NCBI GenBank assembly: GCA_036725605.1
Contig: DAIMDW010000008.1
Coordinates: 62,001 to 126,000 of the forward strand
Length of the DNA: 64,000 nt
Direction: 5' to 3'
From: CALBTQ01 sp036725605
Lineage (GTDB): Bacteria > Lernaellota > Lernaellaia > Lernaellales > Lernaellaceae
How positions within the stretch are numbered: position 1 is the first letter of the stretch; each line of letters starts with the position of its first letter. The notes under the pieces were generated by a model that had not been told where the DNA came from, did not search any database, and worked only from the letters and a program-made list of their open reading frames with translations. Of the stretch, positions 23,555 to 32,861 are shown in pieces. Made by a program: the position numbers and the translations under genes.

Positions 23555-26500
23555 ATGAACGAAACGGACCGTACCCAGAAAATGTTGCAGGCCATCATGC
23601 GCAACCTCGCCGAAATTCGCGGCGAGCTCGACGTCATCAAGCAACAGAGCGTCAGCCGCGAGCAGATGCAAAAATTGCAGGGGCGCATCGAGGCGTTGGA
23701 GCGCAAACTGGCGTTGACGCAGGCGGAGGCGGCTTACGTCGAGCAGGCGCCGCTGGAGCATGCGGCCGACGAAACGCCGCCCGCGACCGAGTTGGAAACG
23801 ATCACCGGTCTGGTCGCCAAGGAAGCGAAGTGGACCGAGGAAGAAACGCCGCCCGTCGCCGAGCCGGAAATCAAGGCGCATTACGATCTGCCGGAAATCA
23901 CCGAAGAGGCCGCCGTCGCGCCGGAGTTGCCCGGCGAGCCCGAAGCGCCGCTCGACGCCGAACCGGTGGCGCCCGAAGCGCCGCCGGAGATCGTCGAGAA
24001 AGCGGCGATCGTCACGGAACCTGCCGCACCCCAAGCGCCGCCGCGAGAAGAGCCGATGGCGCCGCCGCCCACGCCGGGCATCGGCGGCATGCACGCACAG
24101 CAACAGGCTCCGCCGCGTCCGACGCACAAACCCGAAGCGCCGCGTCCGTCACCCAGACCGTCGCCGCCGCCTCCGCCGGTGAAGAAAAAACCGCCGCGGA
24201 CGATCAACTGGGGCGACGTCGAATCGACCGCCGCCGTGTGGGGCACGCGCATCGGCGCGTTCATCGTCGTGCTGGGCCTGGGCTATCTGTTGAGCATCGG
24301 CTTCGGCAAGCTGGGGATGGTCGGCAAGACGATCGTGGTCTACCTCGCCTGCGCGGGCATGTGGACCACCGGCCTGGTTTTCGACCGGTTGGAAAAATAC
24401 ACCGTGTGGGCGCGGATCATGATCGCCGGCGGCTGGGCCGGCCTGTATGTGACGACCTTCCTCATTCACTATCTGCCGCAGGCGCGGCTGATCGCGGACC
24501 CGACCGTCGACGTGCTGTTGCTCATGGGCCTGGCCGTGGGCATGATCGTCCACTCGTTCCGCTATCGCTCCGAGGCGCTGACCGCGCTGTGCTACTTCAT
24601 CGCCTTCATCACCATCGCAATGACCATCCGCCTGGCCGAAGCCGCGATGATCAGCCTGGTCGCCTCCGCCGTGCTCGCCGTGTCGATGTTGTTCATCCTG
24701 TATCGCCAGCAGTGGTTCTCGCTCGCGATGTTCAGCTTGATCGCCTGCTACGCCACGCACGCGATCCTCGTGCGTTTTCTGGAAATGAACATCTGGGTCG
24801 GCGGCGTGCGCACCGGCACGGAGTTCACCACCGGCTCGATCATGCTTTATCTGTACTGGCTGACCTTCACGTTGGCGACGTACATCATCAAGCCGGACAA
24901 GGAGCGAAAGGAAACCAAAAGCCTGTGGATGCTGGCGATGAACTTCTTCCTGTTCGTCGCCGTCGCGCGCTACCACTTCGGCACGGCGCATCCGGAATGG
25001 CGCTGGTACTTCACCGGCTCGCTGGCCGTGGCCTATATCGTCCAGGCGTTTTTGACGCACTCGTGGAAACGCTGGAACCTGTACACGCTCAACCTCGTTA
25101 TCGCCGTGCTGTGCACGACGCTGACGCTCTACTTCAAACTGTTGGGCGGCGCGTGGCTGGCCGTCGCCTGGCTGTTGCAGGCCGAAGCGCTCTACGCCGC
25201 CGGGTTGCTCGGCGACGAGCGCCGCTTCCGCTTGCTCGCCATCGCCAATTTCGCCCTCGTCGTCGGTTGGATGTTCCTGCGCGACTTCTTCCAGAACGAC
25301 ACGCTGACGCTCATGGGCTACACCCTGTTCGTGCGCACACTGACCTTCGGCACGCTCGCCGTCGTGCTGTACCTCAACGCGATCTTCCGCCACACGCTGC
25401 GCGGACGCATCGACAACAAAGAGACGTACTCGTTCCTGTTCGGCTACCTGGCGACGGTCGTGGCGACGATTCTGCTGGTGCGCAACTGGGTGCCCGAGGA
25501 AATTCTCACGGCGGCGGTGTTCGCCGCGGCGCTCGGACTGGCGCTGATGGAAATCGGGCTGCGCGTCGACGAGCCGCACCTGCGCGTGCAGGGATCGTTC
25601 TTCTCTTTCCTGGCGATCGTCGGCGCGCTGGCTCCCTTGCTGGGCGCGTCGGAAATGTATTATTCGCGCGGCTTGGCCTACCGCATTGGTTGCGAAGCGG
25701 CGGTGATCGCGCTGGCGTACGTCGCCTTCGCGCGCTTCCACCGTTTGGGCCGTCTGGCCGGACGGTTGCACGAGATCGAGCTGAACGTTTCCAAGGCCTT
25801 CGCCGCGGCGGTGTTGATCGCGGTGATCGCCTGCTATCGCGAAATCGCGCCGAGCGCGCCGCTGTGGCTGGCCTTCGCCTGGCTGTTGTTGGGCGTCGCG
25901 TTTCTGGAAATCGGCGTGGCGCTCAAGAGTCTGTTCTTCCGCGTGCAGGGCTACGTCATGACCGGCCTGACGCTCGTCTGGTCGCTGTACGCGTTCGTCG
26001 TCGAGCCGCGCTGGTTTACGGAAATGCCGCACCACGCATGGTCGTTGGTGCTGGTGATCGGCGGGTTGTTCTACCTGTTCGCGCGCCTGGGCGCGATCGC
26101 CGCGCGGGATGCGGCCGCGCTGCACGAGTCCGAGCGCTTCGCTGACTGGCCGGGCGGCGGATCGTTGCTCGCCGCGGCGTATTCGCTGGCCGGCACGCTG
26201 ATCCTCGTGCTGTTGTTGCGGCAGGAGATGATCGGCCGCTGGCCCTTGTTCATATCCTTCGCCTGGCTGCTGACCGCCGCGTTGCTGCTGGAAGCGGGCG
26301 CGCGTTTCCAAAGCCGCATTCTGCGCTGGCAGGCGGTCGCGTTGGCCGCGCTGGCGTTTTTCTTCGCGCTGTGGATGAACACCGAGACCGGCACGATGTT
26401 CGGACCGTTGAGCGAAAACGCGGTCGCGTTGCTGCTGTGCACGGCGGCGCTGTATTACCTGTACGAGCGCTATCGGCGCGCCGTGCCCGCCGACGCTCCG

Positions 26501-27937
26501 CCGCTCGACGCGCGTCTGCCGGCCAGCGACGCGCTGTCGTGGCTCGCCGGCGTGTTGTTGCTGTTGTTGCTGCAGCGCGAAATCCACGTGCGGTGGCCGG
26601 CCTGGGTGATCGTCGCGTGGCTCGCGCCGATGGGCGCGTACTTTGCGCTCGGGCTCAAGCTCAAGCGGCCGCAGTTCCTGTTGCAGGGATTGGCCGCGGC
26701 GCTGGCGATTTTCCTTTGGGCGATGCTGGCGACGATCCCGGCGCATTATCCGGTTTATCAAATCGGCAACATGCGCGCGCTGACCGTGCCGGTGGTGATC
26801 GTCGCGTTCTACGCGCTGTTTGCGCTGCTCTACCGGCTCGCGCCGAAGCTGTTTCGCGACAACGCCGCGGTGTACGCCGGTTACGCGCGCGACGGATTTT
26901 CGCTGGCCGCGACGATTCTCCTGGTGACGCTGCTCACCTACGAGATCAACGATACCAACAAAGCCTTCACCGTGCTGGCCTGGATCGTGCTGGCCGTGAT
27001 GCTGCTGGAGATCGGCCGCCTGCTGGCCGACCTCGGCCTCAAGTCGCAGGGCATGGCGCTGGCGCTGGCCGCGTTCGTGCGCGCGGTGCTGGTCAACATG
27101 AGCGGTCCGCACGGCATTTACGGCTCGCTCAACGGCCGCATCATCACCGTGACGATCACCGCCCTGTGGCTGATGTACCTGTTCATGCGCCTGCGCGGAT
27201 CGCGCGAGGAAACGATCCTCCAGGCGCCCGAACAATACGCCGGCGCGCTGTTCAGCTACCTGGGCACGGCGTTGCTGATCATGGTGATGCGCTCGGACGT
27301 GCACCCGCACACCCTCGCGCCCGCCGCTTTCGCCGGGCTGTTGGTCGCGCTCATGCTCGCCGGGCTGCTCCTGCGCGAGCGGCATTTGCTGTACCAGACG
27401 TTGGTGCTGGTCGTGCCCGTCGCGGTGGGCGTGCTGTATTACAACTTCACGTCCGTCGGCTCCTACGCCAACCGCACCGGCGGCTTCACCGCGCTCGCCT
27501 TGTTGTTCCTGGCGCGCGTGCTCTGGCAGACGGTGTTGGTCAAATCGGCCGGGCGCTACGTCGAGGAAGGACCGGTGCTCACGTTCCTGCGGGGCGTCGC
27601 GCGGCACATCTTCTCCGTACCCGCCGCCGCGTTGCTGGTCATCTTCCTCTTCCTGGAAATGTCGGGATCGTTGGAAAAGTACCTGACCATCGCCTGGGCG
27701 GGCGAGGGCCTGCTGCTGATGGTCCTGGGCTTCGCCCTGAGCGACCGCCTGTTGCGCTTCGGCGGCCTGGGCCTGCTGGCCGTGTGCGTGTTGAAGGTCT
27801 TTTTCGACCTGTACGTGCTCGACATCGAACGCGTGTACAAGGTCATCGCCCTGATCGGCCTGGGCGGCATTCTGATTCTCACCGGCTGGTTCTATTCCCG
27901 CTACCGCGCGCAGATCAAGAAACTGCTCGTCGACTGA
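23555..27937 (+). CDS. Giant polytopic membrane protein (DUF2339)
   Basis: 1460 residues. The ATG at 23555 is chosen because a GGAG precedes it and the protein then opens with a heptad-like helix (MNETDRTQKMLQAIMRNLAE) used as a short coiled coil; a longer frame begins at 23447. Residues about 60-215 are a Pro/Glu/Ala-rich linker. The rest, from about 235 to the end, is some 35-40 hydrophobic helices in repeated blocks, each with W-L-L..A..L.E.G..L. This is the layout of DUF2339 predicted membrane proteins, whose function is unknown. It is apparently monocistronic and divergent from the permease gene. Confidence 0.88.
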   Translation: MNETDRTQKMLQAIMRNLAEIRGELDVIKQQSVSREQMQKLQGRIEALERKLALTQAEAAYVEQAPLEHAADETPPATELETITGLVAKEAKWTEEETPPVAEPEIKAHYDLPEITEEAAVAPELPGEPEAPLDAEPVAPEAPPEIVEKAAIVTEPAAPQAPPREEPMAPPPTPGIGGMHAQQQAPPRPTHKPEAPRPSPRPSPPPPPVKKKPPRTINWGDVESTAAVWGTRIGAFIVVLGLGYLLSIGFGKLGMVGKTIVVYLACAGMWTTGLVFDRLEKYTVWARIMIAGGWAGLYVTTFLIHYLPQARLIADPTVDVLLLMGLAVGMIVHSFRYRSEALTALCYFIAFITIAMTIRLAEAAMISLVASAVLAVSMLFILYRQQWFSLAMFSLIACYATHAILVRFLEMNIWVGGVRTGTEFTTGSIMLYLYWLTFTLATYIIKPDKERKETKSLWMLAMNFFLFVAVARYHFGTAHPEWRWYFTGSLAVAYIVQAFLTHSWKRWNLYTLNLVIAVLCTTLTLYFKLLGGAWLAVAWLLQAEALYAAGLLGDERRFRLLAIANFALVVGWMFLRDFFQNDTLTLMGYTLFVRTLTFGTLAVVLYLNAIFRHTLRGRIDNKETYSFLFGYLATVVATILLVRNWVPEEILTAAVFAAALGLALMEIGLRVDEPHLRVQGSFFSFLAIVGALAPLLGASEMYYSRGLAYRIGCEAAVIALAYVAFARFHRLGRLAGRLHEIELNVSKAFAAAVLIAVIACYREIAPSAPLWLAFAWLLLGVAFLEIGVALKSLFFRVQGYVMTGLTLVWSLYAFVVEPRWFTEMPHHAWSLVLVIGGLFYLFARLGAIAARDAAALHESERFADWPGGGSLLAAAYSLAGTLILVLLLRQEMIGRWPLFISFAWLLTAALLLEAGARFQSRILRWQAVALAALAFFFALWMNTETGTMFGPLSENAVALLLCTAALYYLYERYRRAVPADAPPLDARLPASDALSWLAGVLLLLLLQREIHVRWPAWVIVAWLAPMGAYFALGLKLKRPQFLLQGLAAALAIFLWAMLATIPAHYPVYQIGNMRALTVPVVIVAFYALFALLYRLAPKLFRDNAAVYAGYARDGFSLAATILLVTLLTYEINDTNKAFTVLAWIVLAVMLLEIGRLLADLGLKSQGMALALAAFVRAVLVNMSGPHGIYGSLNGRIITVTITALWLMYLFMRLRGSREETILQAPEQYAGALFSYLGTALLIMVMRSDVHPHTLAPAAFAGLLVALMLAGLLLRERHLLYQTLVLVVPVAVGVLYYNFTSVGSYANRTGGFTALALLFLARVLWQTVLVKSAGRYVEEGPVLTFLRGVARHIFSVPAAALLVIFLFLEMSGSLEKYLTIAWAGEGLLLMVLGFALSDRLLRFGGLGLLAVCVLKVFFDLYVLDIERVYKVIALIGLGGILILTGWFYSRYRAQIKKLLVD

Positions 27938-28038
27938 CCGTCACCGGATTAAAAATGCACCGCCCCTCCGTTCCCGTTGCCGGGAGCGAAGAGGCGGATA
28001 CAATTTTAGCCAAATTTATTTGGGCTGAGTGGATCGGC

Positions 28039-28344
28039 TTAGTAGCGGTTACGACCGCCGCCACCGAAACGACCGCCGCCGCCACCGCCGCCACCGCTGC
28101 GCTTTTCGTTGGCGATGTCGACGCGAATGGTGCGACCGTCGAGCTCGGCGCCGTTGAGTTCCAGAGCGGCTTTGGCGCCGTCATCGTCGGCCATCGTCAC
28201 GAAACCGAAGCCACGGCTGCGGCCGGTGTCGCGATCGGTGATGACGTTGGCTTCCAGCACTTCGCCGAATTCCGCAAACGCGGCCTTCAGGCTCTCGTTG
28301 TCGGTAGCCCAGGCGAGTCCACCCACATAGAGTTTCTTGGACAT
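28039..28344 (-). CDS. RRM-domain RNA-binding protein with glycine-rich tail
   Basis: 101 residues: one RNA-recognition motif with RNP2 (L-Y-V-G-G-L, residues 5-10) and RNP1 (R-G-F-G-F-V-T-M, residues 44-51), then a run of Gly ending G-G-R-N-R-Y. This is the small bacterial RRM type known from cyanobacteria and proteobacteria, often cold-responsive, that binds single-stranded RNA. AGAAGGAA lies before the ATG. Transcribed alone, convergent with the DUF2339 gene. Confidence 0.95.
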   Translation of the reverse strand: MSKKLYVGGLAWATDNESLKAAFAEFGEVLEANVITDRDTGRSRGFGFVTMADDDGAKAALELNGAELDGRTIRVDIANEKRSGGGGGGGGRFGGGGRNRY

Positions 28345-28939
28345 GGTTCATTTCCTTCTTGTGATATGGGAGGCCATTTACAAGGACACAGTAACATCTC
28401 TCGGAGGTCATGAAGTCAGGCTATACTTATCGGATATGCCGCATAAGAGAGTCGTTGCGCGTATGGCCAAGACGTTCCCGAACCGATACAAGGGATTACC
28501 GATGCACCTAAAGCTCCCAGTTAAAAGACCCTTGCCGGACGATCGGATCAGAGGCACTCATTTTTCTCTCATCGAAACGTCTCAGCACCAACATGGGTCC
28601 TAGCATGAACATTTTGGAAAAGCAATATCAAAAAATTTAAATTTTATTTTTATTTTCCGGCCTCCGGAAGACGAACCGGGCCAGGCAAGTTATCGCCGTT
28701 TGCCGTTCCTTCAATAAAAAGCCGGCGGCCGAGGGCGGCGCGCCGGGCATCGAGAACCTCGGACAATTCCAAGCGGTGACCGCCGCGCTACCGGAAACGA
28801 TCGTCCGCCGAAATTCGTTCGTCCGTCTTATCCTGCTTTGACCTGTCCGGGCAGTTGGGGTACCTTCATTGAAATCGGTTGGCCGGTCGGGCGCTCGCAG
28901 CCCGCGGTTGTTCCCCCATCCCGTTCCTGTGGAGGCGAT
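28345..28939. other. Intergenic region
   Basis: About 595 bases upstream of both the RRM gene (leftward) and the old-yellow-enzyme gene (rightward). The middle (about 28610-28670) is AT-rich. Apart from a candidate promoter at 28838-28866 I see no gene; the short open frames here have no ribosome site or family resemblance. Confidence 0.5.
28838..28866 (+). promoter_or_regulatory. Candidate promoter of the old-yellow-enzyme/SCP2 operon
   Basis: TTGACC (28838-28843), 17-bp spacer, TACCTT (28861-28866). The -35 is good (5 of 6) and the -10 weak. It lies 74 bp before the ATG at 28940. Confidence 0.4.
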
Positions 28940-30871
28940 ATGAAGCTGCTCGAGCCCTTCACGATCAAGGGCGTCACGTTGCGCAACCGGATCGTCATGC
29001 CCGCCATGGACACCAACATGGGCGACGAAGACGGCGCCATTTTCGAAGAGCTGTTGGACTACTACGAAACGCGCGCCAAAGGCGAGTGCGGGCTGATCAT
29101 CGTCGAAGCCGCGTACTTCACCAAGCGCGGCAGCGGCACCGAAACGATGCTCAACATCAGCGACGACGACCGGGTCGACGATTTCGCCGAGTTGGTCGCG
29201 CGCATCACCGAGCACGGCGGCCAGGCGATGCTGCAGATCTATCACGCCGGCTGTCAGGCTTCCGAATTCATGACCGGCCACACGCCCGAAGCGCCGTCGG
29301 ACGTGCCCTTCGAGTTGTCCGGCGAAATTCCCGAACAGTTGACCAAAGAGCGCATCGCCGAGCTCGTCGACGGCTACGCCCAGGCGAGCCGCCGCGCGCG
29401 GGAAGCCGGCTTCGTCGGCGTGGAGATTCACGCCGGTCACGGTTATTTACTTAATCAGTTTCTGTCGAAAATCAACAACAAGCGCGACGATGAATACGGT
29501 CCGCAGTCGCTGGAAAACCGCATGCGCATGCACCTGGAAGTGTTGCACGCCGTGCGCGACATCTGCGGCGAGGATTTCATCATCGGCTTCCGACTCAACG
29601 GCAGCGACTACCGCGAGGGCGGCGTCGAAGTCGAGGAAATCACGCTGGTCGCCAAGCGGCTGGAAGACGAGGGCGCCGATCTGATTCACATCACCGGCGG
29701 CACCTTCGACTCGCCGCGCTTCCCCACCGTGCCCTATATGAACTATCCGCGCGGCTGCTTCGTGCCCGCCGCGGCCGTGGTCAAACAGGCGCTGGACCGC
29801 ATCCCGGTGATCGTCGTCGGGCGCATCAACGATCCCGCCTTCGCCGAGCAGGTGCTCGTCGACGGCAAGGCCGACCTGATCGCCATGGGGCGCGGCCTGC
29901 TCGCCGATCCGGAGTTGCCGAAAAAACTGCGCGAGGGCCGGCCGGAAACGATTCGCCTGTGCATCGGCTGCAACACGTGCCTCAACCGCATCCTCACCGA
30001 GGACGAGGTCGACTGCGCGATCAATCCCAACATCGTGGGCGGCGAGGAAATCGAGCCGGCCGACGAGGCGAAAAAAGTGCTGGTCGTCGGCGCCGGTCCC
30101 GCCGGGCTGGAAGCGGCGCGCGTGGCGGCCTGTCGCGGCCACGAGGTGCTGTTGATCGACCAACGCGCGCGTATCGGCGGGGCGCTGATCTACGCCGCGG
30201 CCGCGCCGATGAAGGTCGAGATGTCCAACTACCTCGCCTACCACGAGCAGATGCTCGCCGACCACGACGTGCGGTTGCGCCTGAACACCGCGTTCACGCC
30301 CGAACTGCTCGCCGAGTTCGCGCCCGACGCGCTGATCCTCGCCACCGGCACGGTGCCGCTGGTGCCGCCGATCCCCGGTCTGGACGCGCAGCCGCACTAC
30401 GTCTACGACGAAATCCTCGGCGGCGGCGAGGTGCCCGCCGGACAGAACGTTGCGATCATCGGCGGCGGCATGGTGGGCATGGAGGTCGCCGAGTTCCTTT
30501 CGCATCGCGGCAAAAAAGTGACCATCGTCGAGATGCTCAAGAAGCTGGGCGACAACATCTACGCGCTCGTGCGCAAGGAAGTCGTGCCGCTGATGGAGGA
30601 GGACGAAAACCTGACCGTCCATCTGCGGACCAGGGTCGAGGAAGTGCTGCCCGGCCGCCTGCGCGCGGTTACCGACGACGGCGCGGAGCTGTTCATCGAG
30701 TTCGACGATCTGGTCATGGCCACCGGCGCCAAACCGCACTGCGACGCGGACGAGGAAGCGCTGCGGGCGCAAGTGCCCCTGGTGATCAAGATCGGCGATT
30801 GCAAGAAAAAGACGGCGCGTAAAATGTACGAGGCCGTTCACGAGGGATACAACGCGGCAATGAAAATCTGA
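28940..30871 (+). CDS. Old-yellow-enzyme-type enoyl/dienoyl-CoA reductase (FadH-like)
   Basis: 643 residues, starting at the ATG after GGAGGCGAT. Residues 1-330 are the FMN TIM barrel (MKLLEPFTIKGVTLRNRIVM; EIHAGHGYLLNQFLS). A 4Fe-4S site follows at C341-x2-C344-x2-C347-x11-C359, then an FAD-binding (VVGAGPAGLEAARVAA) and an NAD(P)H-binding (IIGGGMVGMEVAEFL) Rossmann motif. This is the layout of 2,4-dienoyl-CoA reductase, trimethylamine dehydrogenase and bile-acid enoate reductases. The second-to-third Cys spacing is one shorter than in E. coli FadH as I recall it. An SCP2 protein gene follows after 26 bp, suggesting a hydrophobic enone substrate. Confidence 0.9.
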   Translation: MKLLEPFTIKGVTLRNRIVMPAMDTNMGDEDGAIFEELLDYYETRAKGECGLIIVEAAYFTKRGSGTETMLNISDDDRVDDFAELVARITEHGGQAMLQIYHAGCQASEFMTGHTPEAPSDVPFELSGEIPEQLTKERIAELVDGYAQASRRAREAGFVGVEIHAGHGYLLNQFLSKINNKRDDEYGPQSLENRMRMHLEVLHAVRDICGEDFIIGFRLNGSDYREGGVEVEEITLVAKRLEDEGADLIHITGGTFDSPRFPTVPYMNYPRGCFVPAAAVVKQALDRIPVIVVGRINDPAFAEQVLVDGKADLIAMGRGLLADPELPKKLREGRPETIRLCIGCNTCLNRILTEDEVDCAINPNIVGGEEIEPADEAKKVLVVGAGPAGLEAARVAACRGHEVLLIDQRARIGGALIYAAAAPMKVEMSNYLAYHEQMLADHDVRLRLNTAFTPELLAEFAPDALILATGTVPLVPPIPGLDAQPHYVYDEILGGGEVPAGQNVAIIGGGMVGMEVAEFLSHRGKKVTIVEMLKKLGDNIYALVRKEVVPLMEEDENLTVHLRTRVEEVLPGRLRAVTDDGAELFIEFDDLVMATGAKPHCDADEEALRAQVPLVIKIGDCKKKTARKMYEAVHEGYNAAMKI

Positions 30872-30897
30872 ATCGTGCCGCCGCAAAAGGAGTCAAC

Positions 30898-31308
30898 ATG
30901 GCCAACGAGGAATTGAGAAACGCGATCGTGGAAAAGATCCGCAACGAAACGTTCGCCTTCGCCGACATGCGCGACTATTTTCAGGTGGTGACCGACGTCT
31001 GCAACGAGGACGCTAAAATCCAGAAGAAAACGGCGAAGGACAACGTCTCCTTCCAGTTCAACATCGAGGACGGCGACGATTACTGGCTCAAGGTCGAGCA
31101 AGGCGTGTTCTCGTTCGGCGTGGGCAAGATGGACGAACCGGACATGGTCATCGGCATGGACGCGCGCACCACGACCGGCATTTTCGGCAATACGCTCAGC
31201 GCCACCAGCGCTTATCTGAACCGCGACATGAGCTTCAAAGGTTCGGCCGGCCACGGCCTGAAGTTCCGTTCGATCTTCAAGATGGTCAACAAGATTCTCG
31301 ACATCTAA
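30898..31308 (+). CDS. SCP2 sterol-carrier-like domain protein
   Basis: 136 residues, a single SCP2 domain: an alternating strand region (VSFQFNIEDGDDYWLKVEQG), then MDEPDMVIGMDARTTTGIF and a final helix after 'AYLNRDMSFKG'. The domain makes a hydrophobic tunnel for lipids and acyl-CoAs and in bacteria often appears beside steroid or fatty-acid enzymes. AAAAGGAG precedes the ATG. It is the second gene of the old-yellow-enzyme operon and is followed by a strong terminator. Confidence 0.88.
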   Translation: MANEELRNAIVEKIRNETFAFADMRDYFQVVTDVCNEDAKIQKKTAKDNVSFQFNIEDGDDYWLKVEQGVFSFGVGKMDEPDMVIGMDARTTTGIFGNTLSATSAYLNRDMSFKGSAGHGLKFRSIFKMVNKILDI

Positions 31309-31324
31309 TTTTCGTGCGCAAAAA

Positions 31325-31352
31325 AAAGCGGAAGGCGCAACCCTTCCGCTTT
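31325..31352. terminator. Bidirectional rho-independent terminator
   Basis: An 11-bp perfect stem, AAAGCGGAAGG and CCTTCCGCTTT, with a six-base loop, flanked by A-run on the left and TTTT on the right. It separates the convergent SCP2 gene (plus) and DUF1302 gene (minus) and can serve both. Confidence 0.9.
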
Positions 31353-31370
31353 CCGTTTTAAGGACGAAGG

Positions 31371-32852
31371 TCAGAACGACACTTTGGCCCGCAAGAACGC
31401 CAGATCGTCGCCGAACGCGCCGAACTTGGTGTCCACTTCGCCGAAGACCAGAAACGCGCCGGCGTGCAGTTCCACCGAATCCAGCGGATAGAAAAACACC
31501 TGCGGGTACAGCACCCAGCTCTCGTCGTCGAAGCACACGCCGGAGAACACGCGCGGCTTGACCGTGTCGTGGAAGAACGGTTTGTCCACGCCGCCGAACG
31601 CGTAGTTGTCTACCGCCTCGGCCGTGTTGTCGTTGGGCAGACCGCGAATGTACTGCGCGTTGACGTACCACGAACCGGGGAAGGTGTAGTCCACGCCGGT
31701 CACCGCCTTGATGTAATTTTCATCCAGCGGCTCATCCTCGGCGATCACCAGACCTTGGTCGAAATCCTCGTCGGCGAAAGTCGACAGCAGCGCGTTGAGG
31801 CTGCCGGCGTCCAGGTAATATTCGGTCGTCATCCGCTCGGGAATGTAATAGGCCGCCTCGCCCCAGAAGCCGACGTCCAGCAGGGGAATCTGCGTGGCGA
31901 AGTCGGCGCCGATCACCTGCATACGCGGGAAGCGCTGCTCGACGTCCAGGTCGATTTCATCGACGATCTTCATGCCCGTCGACAGCGGCGCGACGTTCAT
32001 CGTGATGCGCTTGGGCACGCCGAAATCGTCGCGCACGTACGCGTAACTCGCCGACAGGTCGACCGTGCCGACCGTCCCGGACACGCGCACGCCCGCGTTG
32101 GCGTTCTTCGCGGCCCGCGACGGCAGCTTGCTGTGCACGTTCACTTCGCCGATGCTCGCGCCTTTGATCGCGTCGATCATCATGCCTTTGAAGATCACGT
32201 CCAGCGCCGGGTCGCCCGTGTCGATCGCGAACTCGTCGGCCATCGTCTCGAACATCGCCTCGAAGATCGGCCGGATGTCGGTTTGCGGCAGCAGGACCGG
32301 ATCGAACAGCGGCACGACCACGCCGGTGATCGTGACCGGCCCGGCGTAGTAGGTCGCGCGCACCGCCGGCGAGGCGAGCTTGCGGCCGAACTGCAGCGGA
32401 TCGTGCATGTCGTCCGGGTTGAGGTTGTCGGTCGGATTGAACTGGTCGCCGGTGCCCCAGGCGATGCGCTGCTTGCCGATGCGCACGTCGAGGTTGCGCA
32501 GCCACAGGCCGTTGATTTCCAGGTACGCCTCGTCCAGCTCCAGCCGTACCGGATCGACTTCGGCGCGATCCTGTTGTTGGCCGATCGTAATTTGATCGTC
32601 GCCCAGACGTTCGTCCAGGCCGATCGCATCGAGTTGGAAACTGCCGTAGATCGTTACCCGATCGGCCGGCCACGCCTTGAAGATCATCGCCAGCGTGTTC
32701 TCGTTGTAGTTGAACGTGCTTTCCCGATCGCTTTCGATCGTCATGCGGTTGTCGGTTTCCACGTAGCCGGTGATCTCCAGGTTCTCCTGGGCGGCGGCGA
32801 CGACGGCCACGCACAGCAACAGCAGCGCCGCGAGCGCAAATCGTAATCTCAT
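31371..32852 (-). CDS. DUF1302-like outer membrane beta-barrel protein
   Basis: 493 residues with a signal peptide (MRLRFALAALLLLCVAVVAAAQ). The body alternates short strands rich in aromatic residues; VRIGKQRIAWGTGDQFNP resembles the G-K-Q-x-x-x-W-G signature of DUF1302 proteins. The last residues A-K-V-S-F end in the Phe expected for BAM-inserted barrels. Such proteins are commonly encoded with MMPL permeases and LolA-like proteins in lipid, steroid or hydrocarbon loci. It is last in a four-gene minus-strand operon, 9 bp after the LolA-like gene. Confidence 0.85.
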   Translation of the reverse strand: MRLRFALAALLLLCVAVVAAAQENLEITGYVETDNRMTIESDRESTFNYNENTLAMIFKAWPADRVTIYGSFQLDAIGLDERLGDDQITIGQQQDRAEVDPVRLELDEAYLEINGLWLRNLDVRIGKQRIAWGTGDQFNPTDNLNPDDMHDPLQFGRKLASPAVRATYYAGPVTITGVVVPLFDPVLLPQTDIRPIFEAMFETMADEFAIDTGDPALDVIFKGMMIDAIKGASIGEVNVHSKLPSRAAKNANAGVRVSGTVGTVDLSASYAYVRDDFGVPKRITMNVAPLSTGMKIVDEIDLDVEQRFPRMQVIGADFATQIPLLDVGFWGEAAYYIPERMTTEYYLDAGSLNALLSTFADEDFDQGLVIAEDEPLDENYIKAVTGVDYTFPGSWYVNAQYIRGLPNDNTAEAVDNYAFGGVDKPFFHDTVKPRVFSGVCFDDESWVLYPQVFFYPLDSVELHAGAFLVFGEVDTKFGAFGDDLAFLRAKVSF

Positions 32853-32861
32853 CGCGTGTCC

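Noticed and set aside
24149..27607. 1152-codon minus-strand open frame opposite DUF2339
   Set aside because: Composition is dominated by Arg, Gln, Glu and His, typical of an antisense frame of Leu/Ala-rich membrane protein codons. The plus frame has clear transmembrane repeats.
28337..28603. 88-codon open frame upstream of the old-yellow-enzyme gene
   Set aside because: It overlaps the RRM gene start on the other strand, has no Shine-Dalgarno and no coding-type third-position bias.
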